Shown: positions 27,208 through 35,500 of the stretch, in pieces
How positions within the stretch are numbered: position 1 is the stretch's first letter
Layout of the letters: each line of letters opens with the position of its first letter
Assembly: GCA_008682415.1 (NCBI GenBank)
Contig: VANK01000014.1
Span: 1-64,000, forward strand
Direction of reading: 5' to 3'
Source: Acidobacteria bacterium AB60
Lineage (GTDB): Bacteria; Acidobacteriota; Terriglobia; Terriglobales; Acidobacteriaceae
DNA length: 64,000 nt
Made by a program: the position numbers and the translations under genes
The notes under the pieces: model-generated
The model's database searches: none
The model's input: the letters and a program-made list of their open reading frames with translations, nothing else
Told to the model about the DNA's origin: nothing

Positions 27208-27246
27208 CGAAAGCCTCACGGGCGGTTTGCGTGAGGCTTTCGTTTT
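27208..27246 (+). terminator. Rho-independent terminator
   Basis: CGAAAGCCTCACG (27208-27220) and CGTGAGGCTTTCG (27230-27242) form a perfect 13-bp stem with a 9-base loop; TTTT at 27243-27246 follows. It closes the sulfur region, or the 41-codon ORF, before the sigma-54 promoter region. Confidence 0.9.
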
Positions 27247-27321
27247 CGGATAACAACGATCCTCGCGCGGCGGGAGCAGTTCACCGTCCATATGGGCGAG
27301 ACGGTGGTAATGCCGAGGTTC

Positions 27322-27398
27322 CGTCACAAGCCGAAGCCGGCGTGCCGTCACAGGTGACGAACCTCCGTCACTGACGGCGTCGTCACGAGTTTCGTCAC
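27322..27398. promoter_or_regulatory. Array of CGTCAC boxes upstream of the sigma-54 promoter
   Basis: CGTCAC occurs at 27322, 27346, 27366, 27381 and 27393, with start-to-start steps of 24, 20, 15 and 12 bases. Two of the boxes are also halves of palindromes: CGTCAC-AG-GTGACG (27346-27359) and CCGTCA-C-TGACGG (27365-27377). The array ends about 80 bases before the -24 element, a usual place for enhancer-binding activators. The protein that binds is not known. Confidence 0.55.
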
Positions 27399-27480
27399 TA
27401 TTGGTGCGCTCGAGACACTGCTGCTCTGAAACCAAGAAAAATGAGCGGTTTGCACGAGGTTTCGAGGAGTCACGCGGATT

Positions 27481-27497
27481 TGGCATAGGCCTTGCAT
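27481..27497 (+). promoter_or_regulatory. Sigma-54 (-24/-12) promoter
   Basis: TGGCATAGGCCTTGCAT has GG at 27482-27483 and GC at 27494-27495, separated by exactly ten bases, as sigma-54 needs. The flanking TGGCA and TTGCA parts match the consensus. Transcription would start near 27508, ahead of the STAS gene at 27546. An upstream array of CGTCAC boxes fits activator binding. Confidence 0.75.
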
Positions 27498-27545
27498 TTA
27501 GGAGGACGTCCGGCGCATACAGCTGCCGGATAAGAAAGCGCCGAG

Positions 27546-27833
27546 ATGCTGAAGATCACGATACGCGAGACCGACGAGGGACAGACGATCAGCCTGGAAG
27601 GGCGGGTGGTGGGTGCCTGGGCTGCGGAGCTGAAGCGGGTTTGGACCGCGAAGGCTGCGGAGTTGGCTGGACAAGGGGTTTCTCTCGATATGCGTGAGGT
27701 GACCTACATGGATGAGGACGGCAAACAAGTTCTTCGCCAGATTGAGAACGAGTCTGGCGCGCAACTGATTGCCACGACTCCCTGGACACGGCAGCTTGTT
27801 GCGCAGATTCGGGATACGAACACCCACGACTGA
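27546..27833 (+). CDS. STAS-domain protein with an acidic DEDG in place of the phospho-serine motif
   Basis: A 95-residue cytoplasmic protein with the fold of anti-sigma factor antagonists (SpoIIAA-like): MLKITIRETDEGQTISLEG, VVGAWAAELKRVWTAK, and SLDMREVTYMDEDGKQVL. In switchable STAS proteins the last motif is usually D-S-S-G, with a phosphorylatable serine. Here the residues are D-E-D-G, so the protein cannot be controlled by phosphorylation there and may mimic a permanently charged state. It is driven by the sigma-54 promoter and lies 11 bases before the Crp/Fnr gene. It may bind a partner other than an anti-sigma kinase; the target is unknown. Confidence 0.8.
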   Translation: MLKITIRETDEGQTISLEGRVVGAWAAELKRVWTAKAAELAGQGVSLDMREVTYMDEDGKQVLRQIENESGAQLIATTPWTRQLVAQIRDTNTHD

Positions 27834-27844
27834 GGAGAACGAAG

Positions 27845-28555
27845 ATGCAAGCCATGGAAAATGCCACTGCCTTCCGGAAGAGCCCATCGACCCCGCGGGG
27901 TGGATTGTTCGATCGCCTTTCGCCCGAAACGATGCGCGAGTTGATGTCACTGGCCCACCTTCGCAGCTTCGAGCCGGGCGAGGTGCTGTTCTCTGAGGGT
28001 GACCAACCGGAGCACGTCTACGTGGTGCTTGAGGGAACGGTAAAGCTGTCGATTAATTCGACGGGCGGCCGTCGATTGATCCTGGGCATGATGGGGAATG
28101 GCGATGTAGCGGGGGTCGCCTCGCTGCTTTGCGGCAAGCCGCAGGAGACCACGGCGGAGGTGGTGTACACCTCCAAGATTGCAGCGGTTGCGGGGAATGA
28201 GTTTCGCAACTTTCTGCTGCGCCATCCGGATGCCTATGCAATGGTGAGCGAGGAGCTGGGACGGGAGTTCACCAAGGCATGCGAGCAGCTCCGGACGGTA
28301 GTGTTGTCAACTTCGGCGCCGCAGAAGCTAGCGCGTCTTCTGCTGGACTGGAGCAAGAACGGACAGGCGACGGAGACGGGCGCGCGGTTCCGGTTCTGCT
28401 TTACCCACGAGGAGCTTGGGGAGTGCATCGGAGCCTCGCGGGAGACGGTGACGCGGGTGATGACGACATTCAAGAGCAAGAAGCTGGTGATGCTGAACGG
28501 ATCGGTCCTGACGATTCCGAATACCCGCGCACTGGAACATTACGCGTCCGCGTAA
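27845..28555 (+). CDS. Crp/Fnr family transcriptional regulator
   Basis: A 236-residue cytoplasmic regulator. The N-terminal cyclic-nucleotide-binding-like sensor contains LRSFEPGEVLFSEGDQPEHV and YVVLEGTVKLSINSTGGRRL. A long dimerisation helix follows, then the C-terminal winged helix (FRFCFTHEELGECIGASRET, then VTRVMTTFKSKKLV). The N terminus lacks the four cysteines of oxygen-sensing FNR, so a non-FNR ligand is likely. AGGAG lies before the ATG. It should form an operon with the STAS gene under the sigma-54 promoter, and it is convergent with lacI across a hairpin. Confidence 0.9.
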   Translation: MQAMENATAFRKSPSTPRGGLFDRLSPETMRELMSLAHLRSFEPGEVLFSEGDQPEHVYVVLEGTVKLSINSTGGRRLILGMMGNGDVAGVASLLCGKPQETTAEVVYTSKIAAVAGNEFRNFLLRHPDAYAMVSEELGREFTKACEQLRTVVLSTSAPQKLARLLLDWSKNGQATETGARFRFCFTHEELGECIGASRETVTRVMTTFKSKKLVMLNGSVLTIPNTRALEHYASA

Positions 28556-28590
28556 GATTCGGCTAGCGCTTTAACAAATCAGAGGAACGA

Positions 28591-28623
28591 AAGGCCTCGG
28601 GTGCTTACAGCCCTCGAGGCCTT
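28591..28623. terminator. Shared hairpin terminator between convergent crp and lacI genes
   Basis: AAGGCCTCG-GGG (28591-28602) pairs with CCC-T-CGAGGCCTT (28611-28623); one T is bulged and the loop is 8-9 bases. The stem is 12 bp. T runs are short on both sides, so it may be a weak bidirectional terminator. Confidence 0.6.
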
Positions 28624-28637
28624 CGCTGCCTGGGATC

Positions 28638-29714
28638 TCAATCAGCCTTGGACCGCCGCGAACTGGCTGTTTGAGTGCGACTCTGTCGACTGGCGGCCGC
28701 AGACCTGCGAAGGCTGGAGGCGCGTACGATGAGCGAGGGATCGAGAATGAGGCTGCGCGGCTGCGGCCGAATCTTGGCGCCCAGGATGCTCAGGAGAATC
28801 GCCGCAGTCCTTTCTCCGATTCCCTGGCTGTTCTGATCGATACTGGAGAGGGGAACGCGAAGGAGAGGGTCGTAGTGCAGATTTCCGCAGCCAATCACGG
28901 CAATGTCCTGAGGGATGCGAAGGCCGGCCTCGAGGATCGCATCGATAGCACCGATGGCGAGAGGATCGTTATACGCGAAGACTCCGTCGGGGCGAGGGCG
29001 GCGCTTGAGCAGCAGGCGCATGGCTTCGGCGCCTAGCTTTTCGCTATCGATATCGACGTTGGATCGAGCGATAACCAGCGATTCTGAGAATGCAATGTTT
29101 CTCTTATGGAGAGCGTGGCGATAGCCATCGAAGCGGCCTTCCCCCGTACTGTTCTCCCGCCCACGGATGTGAGCAATGGATTTGCACCCTTGCTCAAGCA
29201 GGTGCTCGGTTGCCATGCGGCCCGCTGCTTCATCGTCGATTCCAACGAAGTTGGCGGAGAGCCCCGGGATTTCGCGATCGATCAGGACATAGGGCAAGCC
29301 CTGCCGATCCATGCGTAAGAACGGCTGTTTGTCAGTACCCGATGAGGCGACCACCAGCGCGTCGAGTCCGCGCCCGGTGAGTTGCTGAATCTCCCGCGCC
29401 TCTAATCCCGGATCTTCTTCCGAAGAGGTGATGATGGTGGAATAGCCTTGCGATCCAATAGCCGCGGAGAGGGCTTTCGCCAGTTCGGCGAAAAAAGGGT
29501 GGAGCAGGTCAGGAACTACCAGGCCGACCAGATAACTTCGTCCGGTAACAAGGCCTCGAGCGAGGATGTTGGGCTGGTATTCGAGTTCCTTGACGCGCTT
29601 GAGTACACGCTCCCGTGTCTCTTCCGGAATATCGGGATGATTCCGTAGAACCTTCGAGATGGTTACGATCGAAAGGCCCAGGTCCTGTGCAATGTCTTTC
29701 AGGCGGACAGCCAT
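28638..29714 (-). CDS. LacI/PurR family transcriptional regulator
   Basis: A 358-residue repressor. The start MAVRLKDIAQDLGLSIVTIS is the family's helix-turn-helix; the 61 open codons upstream are not used. The hinge helix follows (YQPNILARGLVTGRS), then a periplasmic-binding-protein-like sensor (YLVGLVVPDLLHPFFAELAK, VLIDREIP, HIRGR, VFAYNDPLAIGAIDAI, GCGNLHYDPLLRVPLSS). The effector is expected to be a sugar. It is divergent from the AKR gene, whose promoter carries an operator-like motif that recurs near the GH29 promoter. It is therefore likely a local regulator of the polysaccharide locus. Confidence 0.9.
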   Translation of the reverse strand: MAVRLKDIAQDLGLSIVTISKVLRNHPDIPEETRERVLKRVKELEYQPNILARGLVTGRSYLVGLVVPDLLHPFFAELAKALSAAIGSQGYSTIITSSEEDPGLEAREIQQLTGRGLDALVVASSGTDKQPFLRMDRQGLPYVLIDREIPGLSANFVGIDDEAAGRMATEHLLEQGCKSIAHIRGRENSTGEGRFDGYRHALHKRNIAFSESLVIARSNVDIDSEKLGAEAMRLLLKRRPRPDGVFAYNDPLAIGAIDAILEAGLRIPQDIAVIGCGNLHYDPLLRVPLSSIDQNSQGIGERTAAILLSILGAKIRPQPRSLILDPSLIVRASSLRRSAAASRQSRTQTASSRRSKAD

Positions 29715-29853
29715 ACTTGGGAATATATCGCGCCTCCCTCGCGTCAGGCTTGACACAGGCTTGCGATCGAGCGCCTGAGGCCGGTAGTGCGATGCAAAGC
29801 GGGCGGCGGGATCCCTCCCGGCCTGACGCGTTTCAAGATAGCAGTGTTTATTG

Positions 29854-29882
29854 TTTACTTTATCGTTGACGTTGCCTATACT
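29854..29882 (+). promoter_or_regulatory. AKR promoter overlapped by an operator-like motif
   Basis: TTTACT (29854-29859), a 17-base spacer and TATACT (29877-29882) form a sigma-70 promoter. The -35 element and spacer contain GTTTACTTTATCGTTG (29853-29868), which matches the GH29 promoter region (minus strand, GTTAACTTTATCGTTG) in 15 of 16 bases. It also reads as the direct repeat GTTTAC-6-GTTGAC. A repressor bound here, for example the divergent LacI protein, would block the polymerase. Confidence 0.5.
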
Positions 29883-29923
29883 TTGCGGGTCAAGCACGCT
29901 CGTTCCGAAGCTCGTGAGGAATC

Positions 29924-30925
29924 ATGCCAGAGCCAACACTCGCTCCCCCAGGTTCATCACAGCAAGCAAAACCCATGCAGTACCGACGACTAGGGAGTAC
30001 GGATCTATATGTCTCGGTTCTGGGGTTTGGCGCGTCGCCGCTGGGGGATGTGTTCGGAACGACGGATCAGGACGAGGGCGCACGAGCGGTTCAGCTTGCG
30101 ATCGACGAGGGAATCAACTTCTTCGATGTCTCTCCCTATTACGGGTTGACCCTAGCGGAAGAGCGCCTGGGGAAGGCTCTGGAAGGGCGCCGCGAGCAGG
30201 TAATCCTGGCCACCAAGTGCGGACGGTACGGGATTGACCGATTTGATTTCAGCGCGGCGCGAGTTCGGCAGAGCGTGGAGGAATCGTTGCGACGTCTACG
30301 CACCGATCACGTGGACCTGCTGCAGGCGCACGACGTCGAGTTTGGAGACGCGGAACAGGTCATCCACGAGACGATCCCGGCTATGCGGCGTTTACAGGAA
30401 GAGGGGAAGACCCGTTTCGTGGGAATCACGGGGTATCCGCTGAAGGTATTGATGCGCATTGCGAGCGCGATCCCGGTGGACAGCATCCTGAGCTACTGCC
30501 GATACGACCTCCTGATCGAAGATTTGGATAGCGTGTTGATGCCGTTTGCGGAGCGGCATGGGATTGGCGTGTTTAATGCTTCTCCTTTGCACATGGGTGT
30601 ACTGACCGAACGCGGGGCTCCCGATTGGCACCCGGCGCCACCGACGATTCACGAGGCTGCTCGCAAGGCCGTTTCGTTCTGCCGAGAGCATGGCTCGGAT
30701 CTATCGGAACTGGCACTGCGGTTTTGCTTAGAGTATCCTCGGGTGGCCAGCACCCTGGTGGGGATGTCCAAGACGAGTCACGTTCGACGGAATCTTCGGA
30801 ACCTCGGCGAGACCGACCGCGAGTTGCTGAGGGAAGTGAAAGCGATTCTGGAGCCGGTCAGCAATTTAGTGTGGCCCTCCGGCCGGCCGGAAAACCAAGA
30901 TGAGGCCACGGCTCAGGGCGCATAA
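29924..30925 (+). CDS. Aldo/keto reductase resembling L-galactose / L-fucose dehydrogenase
   Basis: A 333-residue cytoplasmic oxidoreductase of the aldo/keto reductase superfamily. The catalytic tetrad is seen in FFDVSPYYG (Asp and Tyr), ILATKCGRYG (Lys) and LLQAHDVEFG (His). The stretches VLGFGASPLGDVFG and YYGLTLAEERLGKAL, with the SILSYCRYDLL motif, closely follow recalled plant L-galactose dehydrogenase and bacterial L-fucose dehydrogenase. The expected reaction is oxidation of the free sugar to its lactone with NAD(P). This suits a locus with an alpha-L-fucosidase (GH29). The GAGGA before the ATG supports the start. It is divergent from lacI. Exact substrate is not certain. Confidence 0.8.
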   Translation: MPEPTLAPPGSSQQAKPMQYRRLGSTDLYVSVLGFGASPLGDVFGTTDQDEGARAVQLAIDEGINFFDVSPYYGLTLAEERLGKALEGRREQVILATKCGRYGIDRFDFSAARVRQSVEESLRRLRTDHVDLLQAHDVEFGDAEQVIHETIPAMRRLQEEGKTRFVGITGYPLKVLMRIASAIPVDSILSYCRYDLLIEDLDSVLMPFAERHGIGVFNASPLHMGVLTERGAPDWHPAPPTIHEAARKAVSFCREHGSDLSELALRFCLEYPRVASTLVGMSKTSHVRRNLRNLGETDRELLREVKAILEPVSNLVWPSGRPENQDEATAQGA

Positions 30926-30960
30926 CATTCTGGCAATTTCCCTCAGCCATTGTGGGGCAT

Positions 30961-32301
30961 TTACCAGGAGCGGAAGGCGATCATAACGGGAGTCGTTGGC
31001 ACGTCATTGACGACCTTGGTCTGTAGCACGAACTGAAGATTTTTCCGAGACCAGTCTTTAGGTGCGACAGCTAAGAGTGTCTTGATCAGTTCCGGGTCGG
31101 TAATGTACTCCGCTGCGGCGCGCGTGCCGCATTGAGTGATTCCCGCAATCGCGATGAGTGGCGCGCCGGTTTTGGATTGAGGCATGCGCGTGACCACAGC
31201 GTAGTCAATCGCAACCTTCCCAGGCGCGCCGAATAGGGGGGTCCAGGTTTGCTTCGGGTTGGCCTGGTTCTTGATGGTCAGATACCGATCAAAGATGAAC
31301 GGAAGATCACCGGTGAGTTCCAGAGTCCAACTATTATTGAAGGCACCGATCAGCACGCTTGGCGATTGACGCAGATCGCTGAAGGCAATGTCTTCGCCGA
31401 GCCTCAGATCAAAGCGGCTGTGATGGAACGCGAGCAAGGAGGCAACGCGAACATTGGCGGAGAGATCCCCGAGGGTCACGAAGTCGTTCTTGAATCCCAC
31501 GAGATCCCCAGCTTGGACCTTGATATCGTCTGACATGGGCACCACGAACTCGCGTCCCTGGCTTTGAAGATGGTCGAGGCGATGTGTGGCTTCGTAGCGG
31601 TCCATGAATCCAGGGCTGAGCATATAGACGGCATTCGCCCCCGAGTAGATCAGCACGGGCCTGCTTCCTTTGACGAGCGGCGCCCAAAACTGGTCAATCG
31701 GCGGGAGAGGTCGCAATTGGAGCCAGAGGACCACCGCCAGCGATGCCGCGAGCAAAAACACGGTGGCGAAGGCGACCTGCATCCCCTTCCAAGGTCTCCT
31801 GGGAGTAAGAGCGCGAGGCTCTTCGTGGATCACGGGGGGCAGCGGGATTTGGTTCTCGGGGAGCGGCGTCGCGTGAGGAGTGAGAACCGGCTGCTCCGGA
31901 ACGGCTTTCCGCGGCGCATCGCTAAAGCACGCAAGATAGGAGCCGGGATTGATCTCAATACGAACCAGGCTGTCGCTGCCGTTGCTTTGGTAGAACTGCG
32001 CCAGCCGTTTCCGGACTTCGGCTGCCCTGGCCCGGACGATGGGATCGACGTTGGTGTCGTAGTCTGGCCTCCGGCCGAAGACATTGACTCCAATGAGGCG
32101 CTCCTTGAGGAGTTCAATGTGTCCTGCGAGGCTCTGATTGACGATGTATTGCAAAAGATCGCGCGACTGCCTGCTGGCTCGAAATGGAGCGCTCTGACAT
32201 ATCTCCGCAAGAGTCTGCTGAACGAGGACGCCCGAGAGCTCGTGCGCGCCTAGGGTTCGCTCTGGAGTTGCGGTGCTGGTTCGCGAGTTTGGATTTTCCA
32301 T
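30961..32301 (-). CDS. Single-pass membrane protein with an N-terminal regulator-like domain (putative ToxR-like regulator)
   Basis: 446 residues. Residues about 20-135 (SRDLLQYIVNQSLAGHIELL, then LKERLIGVNVFGRRPDYDTN, then DPIVRARAAEVRKRLAQFYQ and RIEINPGSYLACF) match an N-terminal module that I recall from acidobacterial and rhizobial regulators, and that resembles a winged helix. One transmembrane helix follows at about 175-196 (VAFATVFLLAASLAVVLWLQ). The C-terminal part lies outside the cytoplasm and resembles no family I know. The arrangement suggests a one-component transmembrane sensor. It is divergent from the TBDR at 32554, and palindromes sit between them. DNA binding is inferred, not shown. 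Confidence 0.6.
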   Translation of the reverse strand: MENPNSRTSTATPERTLGAHELSGVLVQQTLAEICQSAPFRASRQSRDLLQYIVNQSLAGHIELLKERLIGVNVFGRRPDYDTNVDPIVRARAAEVRKRLAQFYQSNGSDSLVRIEINPGSYLACFSDAPRKAVPEQPVLTPHATPLPENQIPLPPVIHEEPRALTPRRPWKGMQVAFATVFLLAASLAVVLWLQLRPLPPIDQFWAPLVKGSRPVLIYSGANAVYMLSPGFMDRYEATHRLDHLQSQGREFVVPMSDDIKVQAGDLVGFKNDFVTLGDLSANVRVASLLAFHHSRFDLRLGEDIAFSDLRQSPSVLIGAFNNSWTLELTGDLPFIFDRYLTIKNQANPKQTWTPLFGAPGKVAIDYAVVTRMPQSKTGAPLIAIAGITQCGTRAAAEYITDPELIKTLLAVAPKDWSRKNLQFVLQTKVVNDVPTTPVMIAFRSW

Positions 32302-32320
32302 CAGTCACCCTTTGACCGAA

Positions 32321-32405
32321 CGTACAGTACCTTGCTGGGGTTTGTGGCGGGAACTGGGCTGCAACCGTGCGGGTACGGGGCGAACAGTACCGTACTGTAC
32401 CTTGC
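32321..32405. promoter_or_regulatory. Palindromic operator-like boxes between the membrane regulator and the TBDR
   Basis: CGTACAGTACCTTGC (32321-32335) recurs as CGTACTGTACCTTGC (32391-32405) with one mismatch and 70 bases between starts, about seven helical turns. The second copy overlaps the perfect palindrome ACAGTAC-C-GTACTGT (32384-32398). The boxes lie in the divergent promoter region and would suit a dimeric regulator binding in two phases. They are good candidates for sites of the protein encoded at 30961-32301. Confidence 0.55.
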
Positions 32406-32416
32406 CAACCTCCTTT

Positions 32417-32433
32417 AAGTCAACGTTTTCTTA
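32417..32433 (+). promoter_or_regulatory. Motif shared with the GH29 promoter
   Basis: AAGTCAACGTTTTCTTA here and AAGTTAACGTTTTCGTA at 44989-45005 agree in 15 of 17 bases. Its core GTYAACG is also seen in the AKR promoter motif read on the opposite strand. It may be an operator for the LacI-type regulator of the locus. Confidence 0.4.
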
Positions 32434-32553
32434 GTCGACTCGCAAAGTGACGCCGCTTCAATCATGAAGAGGCGAAGCGTCCTAAATCGGCCCGCGGATT
32501 GAGCCTGGGTTCAATCCGTTGGGGGACTTGCAATGTGACTCGGGAGGCGTTTC

Positions 32554-35500
32554 GTGAGCACAAAACGGTTTCTTCAAACTTCGCTGGCGGTGCTGGCTAC
32601 GTTATGCCTGTATGGAGCACCAGCACTGCGTGCGCAATCACTCGCGTCGAGCGCATCGCTCTCAGGTACGGTCACTGACCCCTCCGCGGCACGCGTGGCG
32701 GGAGCCAGCGTCACGCTGGCCAGCCCTGACAAGGGCATCTCGCGCACCTACAAGACGGACGCGGAAGGAGGCTTTTCGTTTCCACTCCTGCCGGCCGGCG
32801 CATACACGCTGACAGTGGAGGCCAAGGGGTTTAAGACATTCAAGCAGCAGGGCATCCGACTGGAAGTGGGACAAGCGGCGAACTACACCGCCACCCTAGC
32901 GATCGGAGCAACGGAAGAGATCATGGTCACCACCGAGCCACCGCTGCTGCAGACCGACAATGCGAATATCGGTGCAGAGATCTCCAGCGTGCAGGTGACC
33001 GAGTTGCCGCTCAACCTGCGAAACGTATTCAACTTCGTCGAGCTGAATTCGTCGGTCAATAACCTCTCCCAGCGGCAGACCATCAGTTCGGGAGGCGAAC
33101 AGGGAACGGCCGACCAGGATGTCTCGTTCCTGAACTTCGGGGGCGGCTACTTCGGGACGACCGCATTTTTGCTGGACGGGGCGTGGGACACAAGCACCGG
33201 ATGGGGAGGCGTGATTTACGTTCCCTCCCCCGACAACGTGCAGGAGTTTAAGGTCCAGCAGAACTCATTCAGTGCGCAATATGGCTGGAGCACCGGGAAC
33301 GTTGTGAACGTCGTGACGAAATCGGGAACCCGCAGCCTGCATGGGGTGGCCTACGATTACCTGCGCAATGGCGCGCTGGACGCAAACTTTTACTTCAACA
33401 ACCTGGCACACCTGCCCCGTCCGAACTCTCACCGCAATCAATTTGGTGTGGCTGTCGGCGGCCCGGTCTTTATCCCGGGAGTGTACAAGCACCGGGACAA
33501 GACGTTCTGGTTTTTCCAATATGAAGGCCATCGGGAGAACGATCCGCTGGCTGCCCCTCTCAGCACGACGCCCATCGATGCATTCCGGAATGGCGATTTT
33601 TCCGCTCTGCTGGGAGCACCAACCGGAACCACGGACGCGCTGTGCCGACCGATTGTGGCGGGGCAGATTTACGATCCCTTTACCACGCGACAGGTCACCG
33701 CGACCTGCGGCCCCTCAGCGGGTAAGACGGTCTACATTCGCGATCCGATCGCGGGCAACAATCTCGCAAACTCGAAGATGGGAATCGACGCGGTGGGCCA
33801 AAAGCTGGTGAGTTACTATCCCAAGCCGCTTAACAACCAGGTGACGAACAACTGGAGCGCCACGGGAGTGGCGTTGAACAACTCCGACGAATTCAGCGCG
33901 CGCATCGATCACAACGTGAATGACAATACACGGATCTACGGGCGCTACTCCTACAAGAAGGAGTCAAAAGGAGAGTCGCCGGATTATTACGGAGCCAACG
34001 ATCCCGCGGGGCCAGGGCAGATCAACCCTAATAACCGCTGGAATCTTGCGCTGGGCGGCAGCCACGTGTTCACTCCAACCTTCACCCTGAGCGCGAACTT
34101 GGGCGGGATGAAGTGGATTGAAGGAAACAACTTGCAGAGCGCTGGGTTCAAGCCTTCATCACTCGGGCTGCCGGGGTTTATCGATTCCAGTTCGGCGCAG
34201 TTCCCGGTGATCAACGCCAATCTGTATCTGGGCGAGGGGCCGCTTCAGGGCGCCGGTGAGGCGCGGTTCCCCCGAAGCGCCGTGAGCGGCTCGGTGGATC
34301 TCGTGAAGGTGCTGGGCGCGCACCAGTTGTCATTCGGATTCATGCAGGTAGCGATCGACGAGAACGGAGGCCGCATCTCGCCCACGACCTTCACCTTCAA
34401 TAATTTGTTGACAGCGGGCCCGGATCCAACGAGTCCCGCGACCGGTGGAGATGCGATTGCCTCGATGCTGCTGGGAACTCCGGTCAGCGGCGGCACGGGA
34501 GTTTCGGTATTCAACGTCTCCCGTACCTGGCTGTACGGAACCTATCTGCAAGACGACTGGAAGGCGACGCGGAAGCTCACTCTTAACCTTGGACTGCGCT
34601 GGGAGGTTCAGACACCAATCACGGATCGGCACAACCGGCTGTCGACGTTCAACTACAGCGCGGTGAATCCGATCAGCTCAAGCGTTGGCGGCACATATAC
34701 CGGCGAGGTAGTGTTCGCCAACTCAAACCACCGCGGACAATACGACACGAACTACAAGCACTTTGCACCGCGCTTCGGGCTGACCTACCAAGTCATGCCG
34801 AAGCTTGTGGCGCGGGGAGGATTCGGATTCTTCTATCCGAACCAGTTCTTGAACAGCCCGAATATTATCGGCTACACGTCTTCGACTCCTTATGTGGCGT
34901 CCAACGATGGCGGCATTTCGCCGTGCCCCGGATGCACGCTCAGCCATGCGTTTCCGAATGGACCCGTTCCGGTCGTGGGGAATACCCTCGGCAGCTTGAC
35001 GAACGTGGGTTTCAGCACCAGTGCGGTGAACCCCAAGCGCAAGACCTACTATGGCGAGCAATGGATGGGCGGAATTCAGTTTGCGCCAAGCGCGAACGAC
35101 GTGCTCGATATGACTTACGTAGGCAATCACAACGTCCACACCTTGGCTGGCGGTTTGAACCTGAACCAGATTGACCCCAAGTACTTCTCCATGGGCAACG
35201 ATTTACTCACGCAGGTGCCTAACCCGTTCTACGGACATGTTCCGGCCGGCAGCCCCTGCAGCCTGGACCAGCCCACGGTAGCCCAAGGACAACTGCTTCG
35301 GCCGCACCCGGAGTTCTGTGACATCAACGAGACACAAGATCCGGCCGGCACTTCGCATTACAACGCGTTGGACATCAACTACACGCATCGCGTATCGCAG
35401 GGATTGACGCTTCTCGCCTCTTATACCTTCTCGAAGTTCATCGACGATATCTCCGGGCCTGAGGGCTGGGCGAACTCGTCGGCGGAGTCGATTCGGAACG

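Noticed and set aside
32490-32530. tRNA-like GGTTCAATCC segment
   Set aside because: No acceptor or anticodon stems can be paired around it; no tRNA or rRNA gene was recognised in the window.
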